DNA of 64,000 bases from positions 2,111,559-2,175,558 of the forward strand of contig MEFY01000002.1 in the NCBI GenBank assembly GCA_001725325.1, given 5' to 3'. This DNA is from Leifsonia sp. SCN 70-46 (GTDB taxonomy: Bacteria > Actinomycetota > Actinomycetes > Actinomycetales > Microbacteriaceae). A program made the translations under genes and the position numbers. Numbering within the stretch: the first letter of the stretch is position 1; every line of letters starts with the position of its first letter. This document shows, piece by piece, positions 54,682 to 64,000 of the stretch. The notes under the pieces were generated by a model. That model made no database searches and was not told where the DNA came from. It saw nothing but the letters and a program-made list of their open reading frames with translations.

Positions 54682-55005
54682 ATGCGCAGCCGACCGACGT
54701 GGCAGCTCGACGAGTGCCCGGCGTGGTGCTCGGTCGAGCACGCCGAGGGCGACCATCCCGACGACCGCGTGCACCGCAGTCCCGGCGTCGCCGTTCCCGT
54801 GGTCGCCCGGCGCACGTCGTTCGAGGGTGCGGGCATCGTGCGCGGCAGCGAGGCGGCCGAGCTCGAGGTGGCGCTCGCCCGCGTCGACGGCGAGTCGCAG
54901 ACCTGGCTCTACGCGGGAGAAGGACCGCGGTCGGCGATCGAGGTGACCGTCGAGAGCGCCGAGCGGCTCGCGGCGGTCATCGAGGCGGTGCTCAGAAGTC
55001 GATGA
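54682..55005 (+). CDS. DUF6907-type small protein
   Basis: A 107-residue protein. Residues ~12-31 read CPAWCSVEHAEGDHPDDRVH, matching the Cys-x3-Cys...His...Asp-Asp-Arg-x-His pattern of actinobacterial DUF6907 proteins, possibly metal-binding. A small alpha/beta domain follows. GGAAGGA lies about 9 bases before ATG 54682. The 3' end overlaps the convergent ATP-grasp gene by 14 bases. Function unknown. Confidence 0.75.
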   Translation: MRSRPTWQLDECPAWCSVEHAEGDHPDDRVHRSPGVAVPVVARRTSFEGAGIVRGSEAAELEVALARVDGESQTWLYAGEGPRSAIEVTVESAERLAAVIEAVLRSR

Positions 55006-55993
55006 CGGCGCGGAACTTCGGCAGCAGCCCGATCTTGCTGCCCGTGAGGCTCGGCTTCATCTGGAAGACGCCCGTGTTGTAGTTGCCCTCGATGATGACG
55101 GGGCCGTGCTCGCCGATCGCGACATCCCAGCCCACGTACGGGATCTGCGGGACGATGCGCGCGACGGTGTCGAGCGTCGAGAGCACCTCGTCGTAGAGCG
55201 GCACCTGGAAGCCGACGATGCTCGTGCCCGACTTCGGGTGCACGGTGAACGTGTTGGCGTACTTGTCGAAGGCGCCGTAGTGGGCGATGCCGGTCTTCTC
55301 GTCGATGACCGTGTACATGCCGCCGCGGCCGTAGTTGTCGACGTCCGCGCCGTTGCCCATGCGCAGCACCGCCTCCATGACGTGCACGTCTGTGCCGTCG
55401 AAGAACGTGATCATGCGCAGGGAGTTGACGCTCGTGGGGGAGAGCGACGCCATCGTCGGGTGCTGCACGAGGAAGGTCTCGACGAGGTACTGCTTGTCGG
55501 CGAGCAGCCTCTCCCGGAAGGCGGCGACATCGCCCACCGAGTCCGCGGTGTGCTTCTCGACCCCCGCGCCGCTCATGCCGTCGATGCGCTTGGCCATGAT
55601 GACGGGGTTCCTGGCGAGGAAGGCCTCGAGCTCGGCGGTCGTCGACTCGCGCACGTCGAGCCACTCCCGGCCGAGGTACTCGCGGAAGCGCTCGTTGAAC
55701 CGGGGCTTGTCCCAGAACCACTCGCGGTACTCGCGCTGGTTGTACTTGACGACGATCTCGTTGGCGTTGCCGCTCGTGATCCACGTGCGGCGCTCGGCGG
55801 CCGAGAGCGACCAGAACTCGAACTCCTGGTAGTCGAGGTAGCCCGCCTGGTAGACGATCGAGCACCAGACCATGTCGATGAGGATGAGGATGCGCGGCCT
55901 GCGGCTCTCCTTGGCGACGGCCTTGGCGACCACGGCCATGTTCCTCACGTCGAGGGTCACGAGACGGGAGAGGTAGTGCCGGATGCGCTTCAC
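54992..55993 (-). CDS. ATP-grasp protein, sugar-transfer-associated type
   Basis: A 333-residue ATP-grasp enzyme candidate. NPVIMAKRIDGMSGAGVEKH at ~128-147 is the nucleotide-binding beta hairpin region, TSVNSLRMITFFDGTDVHVMEAVLRMG follows, and PYVGWDVAIGEHGPVIIEGNYNTG near the C-terminus supplies the metal-binding Glu and Asn. It resembles the ATP-grasp family linked to polysaccharide or sugar-transfer loci; no sugar genes are adjacent. GTG 55993 is chosen because GGAG lies 5 bases upstream; an in-frame start 16 codons earlier would lie inside the terminator. Confidence 0.8.
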   Translation of the reverse strand: MKRIRHYLSRLVTLDVRNMAVVAKAVAKESRRPRILILIDMVWCSIVYQAGYLDYQEFEFWSLSAAERRTWITSGNANEIVVKYNQREYREWFWDKPRFNERFREYLGREWLDVRESTTAELEAFLARNPVIMAKRIDGMSGAGVEKHTADSVGDVAAFRERLLADKQYLVETFLVQHPTMASLSPTSVNSLRMITFFDGTDVHVMEAVLRMGNGADVDNYGRGGMYTVIDEKTGIAHYGAFDKYANTFTVHPKSGTSIVGFQVPLYDEVLSTLDTVARIVPQIPYVGWDVAIGEHGPVIIEGNYNTGVFQMKPSLTGSKIGLLPKFRAVIDF

Positions 55994-56013
55994 GGGTCTC
56001 CAGGAAAGAAGAA

Positions 56014-56037
56014 GAGGGCCGGATCTCTCCGGCCCTC
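56014..56037 (-). terminator. Rho-independent terminator after the DUF7455 gene
   Basis: Perfect 9-base-pair stem GAGGGCCGG/CCGGCCCTC with a 6-base loop, followed on the minus strand by TTCTTCTTTC. It separates the DUF7455 and ATP-grasp transcripts. Confidence 0.85.
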
Positions 56038-56056
56038 CCAATCTATCGCGGCGCGA

Positions 56057-56290
56057 CTACTGCGCCGTGCGGTCCTCGAGGAGCCGCGCCGACTCGTCGT
56101 GCCAGTTGAGCGCGGTCGGGAAGAGCTTGTCTTTGAACTCGTTGCCGTGGTGGGCGCAGAACAGGAGCTCGCCCGTCTTGAGCGTCACGCGGATGTAGGC
56201 CTGGGCTCCGCAGCTGTCGCAGCGGTCGAGCGCGGTGAGCGAGTTGTCCAGCTCGTCGACGGGGCTGGCCTCGGTTGCGATCTGGGACAT
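56057..56290 (-). CDS. DUF7455 small zinc-binding protein
   Basis: A 77-residue protein with CDSCGAQAYIRV and LLFCAHHGNEF, a zinc-binding Cys-x2-Cys...Cys-x2-His arrangement conserved in actinobacterial DUF7455, which is often found between sigA and parE genes. ATG 56290 has GGAG six bases upstream; ATG 56302 is less well placed. Followed by a strong terminator. Confidence 0.88.
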   Translation of the reverse strand: MSQIATEASPVDELDNSLTALDRCDSCGAQAYIRVTLKTGELLFCAHHGNEFKDKLFPTALNWHDESARLLEDRTAQ

Positions 56291-56432
56291 GTGCTGCTCC
56301 ATTCGGGCTGGCGGTGAAACTTCGTTCCTCAATAGAACCACGTGGCTGTTACGGCCCCGTGTCAATTACCGGGTATTTCGCTCAACGCGTACTGGGCGCC
56401 GTGTCACGGCGGGCGGAGCCGGATGCTGCTCG

Positions 56433-56438
56433 TAGTCT
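56433..56438 (+). promoter_or_regulatory. -10 element (TAGTCT) of parE
   Basis: It lies 7 bases before ATG 56446, in the 155-base gap divergent from the DUF7455 gene. Confidence 0.5.
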
Positions 56439-56445
56439 TGAATCC

Positions 56446-58527
<2,082 letters not shown>

Positions 58528-58577
58528 CGGTGCGTGCGCTCACAGCGAGCGCCAAGGCAACCTGCAGTGCGCGGTCG

Positions 58578-58583
58578 TAGCCT
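58578..58583 (+). promoter_or_regulatory. -10 element (TAGCCT) of carboxylesterase 1
   Basis: It lies 6 bases before GTG 58590, which decides that start. Confidence 0.55.
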
Positions 58584-58589
58584 TAACAG

Positions 58590-60098
58590 GTGACGATTCT
58601 TCTGGACAACGACCTCGAGGTCGCGGTCACGGGCGGCACGCTGCGCGGCGTCGAGATCGACGGACTGCGCCACTGGCGCGCCATCCCCTACGCGGCTCCA
58701 CCGACGGGCGAGCGCAGGCTTCGCGCGCCCGCACCGGTCGAGCCGTGGGCGGGCGTGCGCGACGCGGCATCCTTCGGCCCCATCTCGCACCAGGTGCCCA
58801 CCCTCTCGCGCACCCCCATGTCGGAGGACTGCCTCACCCTCAACGTCATCGCGCCGCGCGAGCCCGGGGTCGCACGGCCGGTCATGGTGTTCATCCACGG
58901 CGGCGCGTATACGACGGGCTCGTCGCGTGAGATCCCGCACCTCGGCGAGGCGCTCGTGCGCGAGGGCGACGTCGTCTTCGTCAACCTCAACTACCGGCTG
59001 GGCGCGCTCGGCTACCTCGACTTCTCGGAGTTCTCGACGCCCGAACGCCCCCTCGACGTGAACCTCGGGCTGCGCGACCAGGTCGCCGCGCTGGGGTGGG
59101 TACGTGACAACATCGCCGCGTTCGGGGGCGACCCCGAGAACGTCACGGTCTTCGGCGAGTCCGCGGGCGGAAACGCCGTCACCACCCTGCTCGCGGTGCC
59201 GAGCGCCCGGGGCCTGTTCGCGCGCGCGATAGCCGAGAGCGCGCCGCCCGAGGCCGTCTACCCGAGCGCCCTCACGCGCGAGTGGGGAGCCGACTACGTG
59301 GCCATCCTGCGCGAGGTGACCCGGGATGCGACGACCCCCGCGCCCGAGCTCCTCCTCGAGACCGCCCCGACGCTCCTCGTGCGCGCCGCCTCGATCATGC
59401 GCCAGCGCACGCCCGACGCCGTGCCCGGCACCATCGCGTTCTCACCCGTCATCGACGGCGACATTCTGCCCGAGCGCCCGGTGGAGGCGGCGGCCGCGGG
59501 CCGCACGCATCCCGTGCCGCTCATCATCGGGACGAACTCGCGAGAGGGCACCCTCTTCCGCGGGCGCCTCGACCTGCTCGCGACGACGAAGCCGCGCATC
59601 CGCGCCGTGTTCGCCAAGACCGAGCGCCGGGCCCGCGCGCGGCTCTTCGAGGAGTACCGCGCCCTGCCGCCCCGTCGGTCGGCGGCGGAGTTCGGCGGCG
59701 ACTACTCGTTCTGGTACCCGTCGATCCGGCTCGCGGAGGGCCACTCGGGCCACGCCCCCGTGCACTTCTACCGGTTCGACATCGCCACGCGCGCCCTCAA
59801 GTGGGCGGGGCTCGACGCGACGCACGGCATCGAGCTGTTCGCCGTCTTCGACCTCCTCGACAGCCCGCTCGCCCGCGCGGCGGGAGTGCTCGGCGGGAGG
59901 CTCGCCTTCAAACGTGCCGCGGCGAGGATGCGCGCGCGCTGGCTCGCCTTCGCGCGCGACGGCTCCGTGGGCGACGACTGGCAGCAGTACACCCCCGACC
60001 ACCGTGCGACGCTCATCATCGACGTCGAGGACCGCCTCGAGCTCGACCCCCGGCGCTCCCGCCGCATCGCGTGGGACGCGTTCATCCCGCACGTCTAG
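58590..60098 (+). CDS. Type-B carboxylesterase/lipase family protein, copy 1
   Basis: A 502-residue alpha/beta hydrolase. The nucleophile is S191 in FGESAGG, the oxyanion hole is FIHGGAY at 101-107, and the catalytic His is in DATHGIEL at ~414. SEDCLTLNV and LNYRLGALG are the other type-B signatures. No signal peptide is visible, so probably cytosolic; substrate unknown. Nearly collinear with the next gene, S191 in both, so a tandem duplication. Confidence 0.92.
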   Translation: MTILLDNDLEVAVTGGTLRGVEIDGLRHWRAIPYAAPPTGERRLRAPAPVEPWAGVRDAASFGPISHQVPTLSRTPMSEDCLTLNVIAPREPGVARPVMVFIHGGAYTTGSSREIPHLGEALVREGDVVFVNLNYRLGALGYLDFSEFSTPERPLDVNLGLRDQVAALGWVRDNIAAFGGDPENVTVFGESAGGNAVTTLLAVPSARGLFARAIAESAPPEAVYPSALTREWGADYVAILREVTRDATTPAPELLLETAPTLLVRAASIMRQRTPDAVPGTIAFSPVIDGDILPERPVEAAAAGRTHPVPLIIGTNSREGTLFRGRLDLLATTKPRIRAVFAKTERRARARLFEEYRALPPRRSAAEFGGDYSFWYPSIRLAEGHSGHAPVHFYRFDIATRALKWAGLDATHGIELFAVFDLLDSPLARAAGVLGGRLAFKRAAARMRARWLAFARDGSVGDDWQQYTPDHRATLIIDVEDRLELDPRRSRRIAWDAFIPHV

Positions 60099-60115
60099 CG
60101 TTAACCTCGGCTGCC

Positions 60116-60121
60116 TAGACT
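60116..60121 (+). promoter_or_regulatory. -10 element (TAGACT) of carboxylesterase 2
   Basis: It lies 6 bases before GTG 60128, favouring that codon over the adjacent ATG 60131. Confidence 0.55.
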
Positions 60122-60127
60122 TCCCGC

Positions 60128-61654
60128 GTGATGCGGGTTCGGGTGTCCGGCGGCGAGCTCGAGGGCGTCGTGCGCCGCGGTCTGCGGATGTGGCGGGGCA
60201 TCCCGTACGCCGCCCCGCCCGTGGGCGCCCTGCGCTTCCGTGCGCCGGCACCCGTCGAGCCGTGGTCGGGCGTGCGGTCCGCCGCGGAGTTCGGGCCCGT
60301 CGCCCCGCAGGACCGCAACGGCCAGTTCGCGGGACCGCCCACGAGCGTGCCCATGTCGGAGGACTGCCTCACCCTCAACGTCATCGCCCCCGCCGGGGAG
60401 TCGCGCGAGGCACGCCCGGTCATGGTCTTCATCCACGGGGGCGCGTACAGCGTGGGGTCGTCGCGCGAGATCCGCAAGCAGGGCGAGGGGCTCGTGCGAC
60501 AGGGCGGCATCGTGTTCGTCAACCTCAACTACCGGCTGGGCGCGCTCGGCTACCTCGACTTCTCGACGTTCTCGACGCGGGCGCGCACGCTGGAGAGCAA
60601 CCTCGGCCTGCGCGACCAGGTCGCGGCCCTCGAGTGGGTGCGCGACAACATCGCGCAGTTCGGGGGAGACCCGGCCAACGTCACGCTGTTCGGCGAGTCG
60701 GCGGGCGGCAACGCGGTCACGACCCTGCTCGCCGTGCCCGCCGCCCATGGGCTCTTCGCGCGGGCGATCGCGCAGAGCTCGCCCGCCAACGCGATCTACC
60801 CGCACGACGTGACGGCGGGGTGGGCGCGCGACTACGTCGAGCTCCTGAGCGAGGCAGTCGACAACTCGAGCACCGACAGCACGTCGCCCGAGGATGCGGG
60901 AGCCCTCCTCGCCGCGGCCGACGTCGACGACCTCGTGCGCGCGACCACGCGGATGCAGCTGCTCACCCCCGACCGCGCCCCCGGCACCGTGGTGCTCGCG
61001 CCCGTGATCGACGGTACGTTCCTGCCGGAGCGGCCGCTCGACGCGTTCAAGTCCGGGCGCGCCGCGCGCGTGCCGCTCATCGTCGGCACGAACGACCGCG
61101 AGGGCTCCCTCTTCCGCGGGCGGCTCGACATCCTCGCGACGACGCCCCCGCGCATCCGTGCGATCTTCGCGAAGACCAGGAAGCGCTCGCGCAAGGCGCT
61201 CAAGGCGCTGTACCCGGGGCTGCCGGCGCGACGGCCGGCCGCCGACTTCGGCGGCGACCTCGCCTTCTGGTACCCGACGGTCAAGGTGGCGGAGCGGCAC
61301 GCGCGCTTCGCCGAGGTGCACTTCTACCGCTTCGACATCGCGCCGCGGCTCCTACGCCTCACGGGCCACGACGCGACGCACGGCCTCGAGCTCTTCGCCC
61401 TCTTCGACCGCATGGACGGCCTCTTCGGCCGCATGCTGGGCATGCTCGGCGGCCGGGCCGCCTTCAAGCGCGCGGGAGCGAGGATGCAGGCGCAGTGGTT
61501 GCGGTTCGCCCACGACGGCACCGTGGGGGAGCACTGGCCCAAGTACACGGCGCGCACGCGGCGCACGCTCATCATCGACCGCGTCGACCGCGTGGAGGAG
61601 GATCCCCGGGGCGAGCGTCGCGTCGCGTGGCAGGCGTTCGTGCCGCACGTCTAG
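60128..61654 (+). CDS. Type-B carboxylesterase/lipase family protein, copy 2
   Basis: A 508-residue paralogue of the preceding gene: S191 in FGESAGG, FIHGGAY oxyanion loop, catalytic His in DATHGLEL. The N-terminal ~200 residues are closest to copy 1; the middle (~235-265) and C-terminal parts diverge more and carry a short insertion (DNSSTDSTSPEDAG). Probably cytosolic. Its stop overlaps that of the convergent parC gene. Confidence 0.92.
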   Translation: MMRVRVSGGELEGVVRRGLRMWRGIPYAAPPVGALRFRAPAPVEPWSGVRSAAEFGPVAPQDRNGQFAGPPTSVPMSEDCLTLNVIAPAGESREARPVMVFIHGGAYSVGSSREIRKQGEGLVRQGGIVFVNLNYRLGALGYLDFSTFSTRARTLESNLGLRDQVAALEWVRDNIAQFGGDPANVTLFGESAGGNAVTTLLAVPAAHGLFARAIAQSSPANAIYPHDVTAGWARDYVELLSEAVDNSSTDSTSPEDAGALLAAADVDDLVRATTRMQLLTPDRAPGTVVLAPVIDGTFLPERPLDAFKSGRAARVPLIVGTNDREGSLFRGRLDILATTPPRIRAIFAKTRKRSRKALKALYPGLPARRPAADFGGDLAFWYPTVKVAERHARFAEVHFYRFDIAPRLLRLTGHDATHGLELFALFDRMDGLFGRMLGMLGGRAAFKRAGARMQAQWLRFAHDGTVGEHWPKYTARTRRTLIIDRVDRVEEDPRGERRVAWQAFVPHV

Positions 61655-64000
61655 ACGGAGGAGCCCACCGACCCCACGACGCCGTCGAGCGGGGTGCCCG
61701 AGGCATCCCGCTTCGACCCGCCCTCGGGCAGGGCCCGCACGGAGCCGTCGGTGCCGACCGCGAGCGCGGGGGAGGCCCCGACCCAGGCCGTGCCGAGCAC
61801 GTCCTCGCCCTTGAGGAAGGCGTGGGCGCGCACACCGCCCGTCGCGCGGCCCTTGCCCGGGAACTCCGCGAACGACGACACCTTGGAGCGGCCGGGGTCG
61901 GCGCCCGCGATGGTCGTCGTGGAGGTCGAGACGGTGACCACGACGTTGTCCGCGCCGGGGTCGACGGCACCGAAGAAGAGCACGGTCGCCTTCGCGGAGA
62001 GGTTGATGCCGGCCATGCCGCCCGCGCTCGCGCCCTGCGGGCGCACGGCGGAGGCGGCGAAGTGCAGCAGCTGTGCGTCGGAGCTCACGAGCACGAGCTC
62101 GTCGGCATCCCCGCCCTGTGCGACCCCGACGACCTCGTCGCCCGGCTTGAGTGAGATGATCTCGAGGTCGGGCTTGTTCGGCCAGCCGCCCGTCTGCACG
62201 CGCTTGACGACGCCCTGGCGCGTGCCGAGGGCGATGGGCTCGCCGTCGAGGGCGACGAGGCCGAGCACGCGCTCCTTGGCGCCGAGGGCGAGGTACTCGC
62301 CGATCTTCGCGCCCGCGGCGAGCTGGATCGAGTTCACGGGCACGCTCGGCAGGTCGACCGCCGTGAACTTGATGAGGCGGCCGAGGTTGGTGACCGCGCC
62401 GATCTCGGTGCGGCTCGTCGTCGTGATGCGCGAGCGGATGGCGTCGTGCTTGGAGCGGCGGCGGGCGGGGGCCGCTGCGGAGTCGTCGGACACGTCGACC
62501 CGGATCGCGCGGCCCGTCGTCGACAGCAGCACCTCGCACGGGGCGTCCGCGATCTCGAGGATGGGCGCCGACTTGCGTGCCGCGGCGGCCGACACCGGGG
62601 TGCCGCGCGCCTCGGTGAGCAGCGTGCGGCGCGGGGTGCCGAAGCGCTCGGCGACCTCCTCGAGCTCGTCGGAGACGAGCTGGGCGATGCGCGCGGGGTC
62701 GGCGAGGATTCCCTCGAGGAACTCGATCTCGGCGCGCAGCTTGTCGGCCTCGGCCTCGAGCTCGATGCGGCTGAACCTAGTGAGGCGGCGCAGTCGCAGC
62801 TCGAGGATGTACTCGGCCTGCAGCTCGCTCAGGTCGAACACGTCGATGAGCCGCGTGCGGGCCTGCTCCCCGTCGTCGGACTGGCGGATGACCTGGATGA
62901 CCTCGTCGATGTCGAGGATGGCGATGAGGAGCCCCTCGACGAGGTGCAGGCGCTCCCTGCGCCGCGCGAGGCGGAACTCGCTGCGGCGGCGGACGACCTC
63001 GAGCCGGTGGTCGAGGTAGACGCGCAGCAGCTCCTTGAGCCCGAGCGTCTGCGGCCCGCCGTCGACGAGGGCCACGTTGTTGATCGAGAAGCTGTCTTCG
63101 AGCGGCGTCAGGCGGTAGAGCTGCTCGAGCACGGCGTCGGGGCTGAAGCCCGTCTTGATGCCGATGACGAGGCGCATGCCGTGCTTGCGGTCGGTGAGGT
63201 CGGTGACGTCCGAGATGCCGTTGATCTTCTTGGCGTTGACGCCGTCCTTGATCTTCTCGATGACGCGCTCGGTGCCCACGAGGTAGGGCAGCTCCGTCAC
63301 GACGAGGCCGGTCTTGCGGGCGGTGATCGACTCCACGGAGACCTTGGCGCGCGTCTTGAACGCCCCGCGGCCGGTGGCGTACGCATCCTTGATGCCCTCG
63401 AGGCCCACGATCGTGCCGCCCGTGGGCAGGTCGGGCCCGGGCACGAAGGCCATGAGGTCGTCGAGGGATGCGTCGGGGTTCTCGAGCAGGTACCGCGCGG
63501 CGGCCACGACCTCGATGAGGTTGTGCGGCGCCATGTTCGTGGCCATGCCCACGGCGATGCCGCTCGCGCCGTTCACGAGGAGGTTGGGGAAGGCCGCCGA
63601 GAGCACCTCGGGCTGCACGAACTGGTTGTCGTAGTTCGGCACGAACGTGACGACGTCCTCGTCGAGGTTCTCGGTGAGGGCGAGCGCGGTCGCGTGCAGG
63701 CGCACCTCGGTGTACCGCGGGGCCGCGGGTCCGTCGTCGAGGGAGCCGAAGTTGCCGTGGCCGTCGAGCAGCGGCACGCGCAGCACGAAGTCCTGGGTGA
63801 GGCGCACCATGGCGTCGTAGATCGACGCGTCGCCGTGCGGGTGCAGCTTTCCCATGACCTCGCCGACGACGCGGGACGACTTCACGTGCCCCTTGTCGGG
63901 CCGCAGGCCCATCTCGGTCATCTGGTAGAGGATGCGGCGCTGCACGGGTTTGAGGCCGTCGCGCGCGTCGGGGAGCGCGCGGGAGTAGATGACCGAGTAC
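61651..64000 (-). CDS. parC: DNA topoisomerase IV subunit A, N-terminus cut by window edge
   Basis: The DNA-cleaving subunit partner of ParE. About 782 residues are in the window; the first residues lie beyond the right edge. Within it: [31 protein letters not shown], the catalytic tyrosine in APRYTEVRL, the tower/coiled coil, and a C-terminal beta-pinwheel of repeated VxxLGRL-like blades ([18 protein letters not shown]). No intact GyrA-box QRRGGKG is seen; a weak counterpart is [11 protein letters not shown], which favours ParC over GyrA. Confidence 0.92.
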   Translation of the reverse strand, partial: YSVIYSRALPDARDGLKPVQRRILYQMTEMGLRPDKGHVKSSRVVGEVMGKLHPHGDASIYDAMVRLTQDFVLRVPLLDGHGNFGSLDDGPAAPRYTEVRLHATALALTENLDEDVVTFVPNYDNQFVQPEVLSAAFPNLLVNGASGIAVGMATNMAPHNLIEVVAAARYLLENPDASLDDLMAFVPGPDLPTGGTIVGLEGIKDAYATGRGAFKTRAKVSVESITARKTGLVVTELPYLVGTERVIEKIKDGVNAKKINGISDVTDLTDRKHGMRLVIGIKTGFSPDAVLEQLYRLTPLEDSFSINNVALVDGGPQTLGLKELLRVYLDHRLEVVRRRSEFRLARRRERLHLVEGLLIAILDIDEVIQVIRQSDDGEQARTRLIDVFDLSELQAEYILELRLRRLTRFSRIELEAEADKLRAEIEFLEGILADPARIAQLVSDELEEVAERFGTPRRTLLTEARGTPVSAAAARKSAPILEIADAPCEVLLSTTGRAIRVDVSDDSAAAPARRRSKHDAIRSRITTTSRTEIGAVTNLGRLIKFTAVDLPSVPVNSIQLAAGAKIGEYLALGAKERVLGLVALDGEPIALGTRQGVVKRVQTGGWPNKPDLEIISLKPGDEVVGVAQGGDADELVLVSSDAQLLHFAASAVRPQGASAGGMAGINLSAKATVLFFGAVDPGADNVVVTVSTSTTTIAGADPGRSKVSSFAEFPGKGRATGGVRAHAFLKGEDVLGTAWVGASPALAVGTDGSVRALPEGGSKRDASGTPLDGVVGSVGSSV

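Overview
The window is a very GC-rich stretch of an actinobacterial chromosome, most likely from Microbacteriaceae. The indicators are GTG/TTG starts, glnA2-glnE-glnA1 clustering, sigA next to parE/parC, and small families typical of Actinobacteria (DUF2510, DUF4191, DUF7455, DUF6907). Nearly all genes are chromosomal housekeeping genes, packed tightly and often overlapping by 1-20 bases. A hallmark of the window is leaderless transcription: a TANNNT hexamer lies exactly 6-7 bases upstream of the start codon of about 21 genes.

Layout. 1-5,200: fatty acid/pyruvate block (fabD, fasR-like activator, aceE on the minus strand; a peroxiredoxin diverges). 5,200-17,700: a DUF1345 membrane protein, tRNA-Val, a clostripain-type lipoprotein, an EamA transporter, an NCS1-like permease with a 550-residue disordered N-terminus, a Nif3-like protein, a coiled-coil protein with a decayed zinc ribbon, an XRE-cupin regulator divergent from a thioredoxin-reductase-like flavoprotein, the RNase P RNA, and several small enzymes. 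17,698-25,204: a complete kdp potassium-uptake operon (27-residue peptide, kdpF, A, B, C, D, E, all coupled). 25,300-30,930: ppgK, map, a 57-residue protein, DUF72, gdhA, panB, a TetR regulator. 30,970-42,650: nitrogen assimilation (glnA2, glnE, glnA1; glnA1 carries a textbook double GlnR operator). Between glnE and glnA1 lies an accessory segment. 42,650-51,960: RDD and DUF4191 proteins, a pseudokinase-like membrane protein, sucB and lpd, pepA, a PAC2 protein, an MFS transporter. 52,100-64,000: the principal sigma factor, an F420-glutamate-ligase-like protein, small regulators, an ATP-grasp protein, and parE and parC separated by two tandem carboxylesterases.

The most interesting object is the 1,318-residue gene at 36,548-40,504. 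It is visibly AT-richer than everything around it and sits alone between glnE and glnA1. It combines a helical N-terminus, a beta-sandwich-like segment, a STAND/AAA-type NTPase (Walker A at residues 667-675, Walker B around 765-774) and a C-terminal domain with a phosphoribosyltransferase PRPP-loop-like motif. That combination of sensor, NTPase switch and enzyme-like effector resembles single-gene anti-phage conflict systems, and I treat it as the candidate undescribed system. Its function is inferred, not shown.

How the parts fit. AceE, SucB (E2, single lipoyl domain) and Lpd (E3) supply the pyruvate and 2-oxoglutarate dehydrogenase activities. The fasR-like gene between aceE and fabD links acetyl-CoA production to fatty-acid synthesis. 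GlnA1, GlnE, GdhA and the GlnR operator form the ammonium-assimilation circuit. KdpDE sense and control KdpFABC. No insertion sequence, integrase, CRISPR array or prophage gene was seen.
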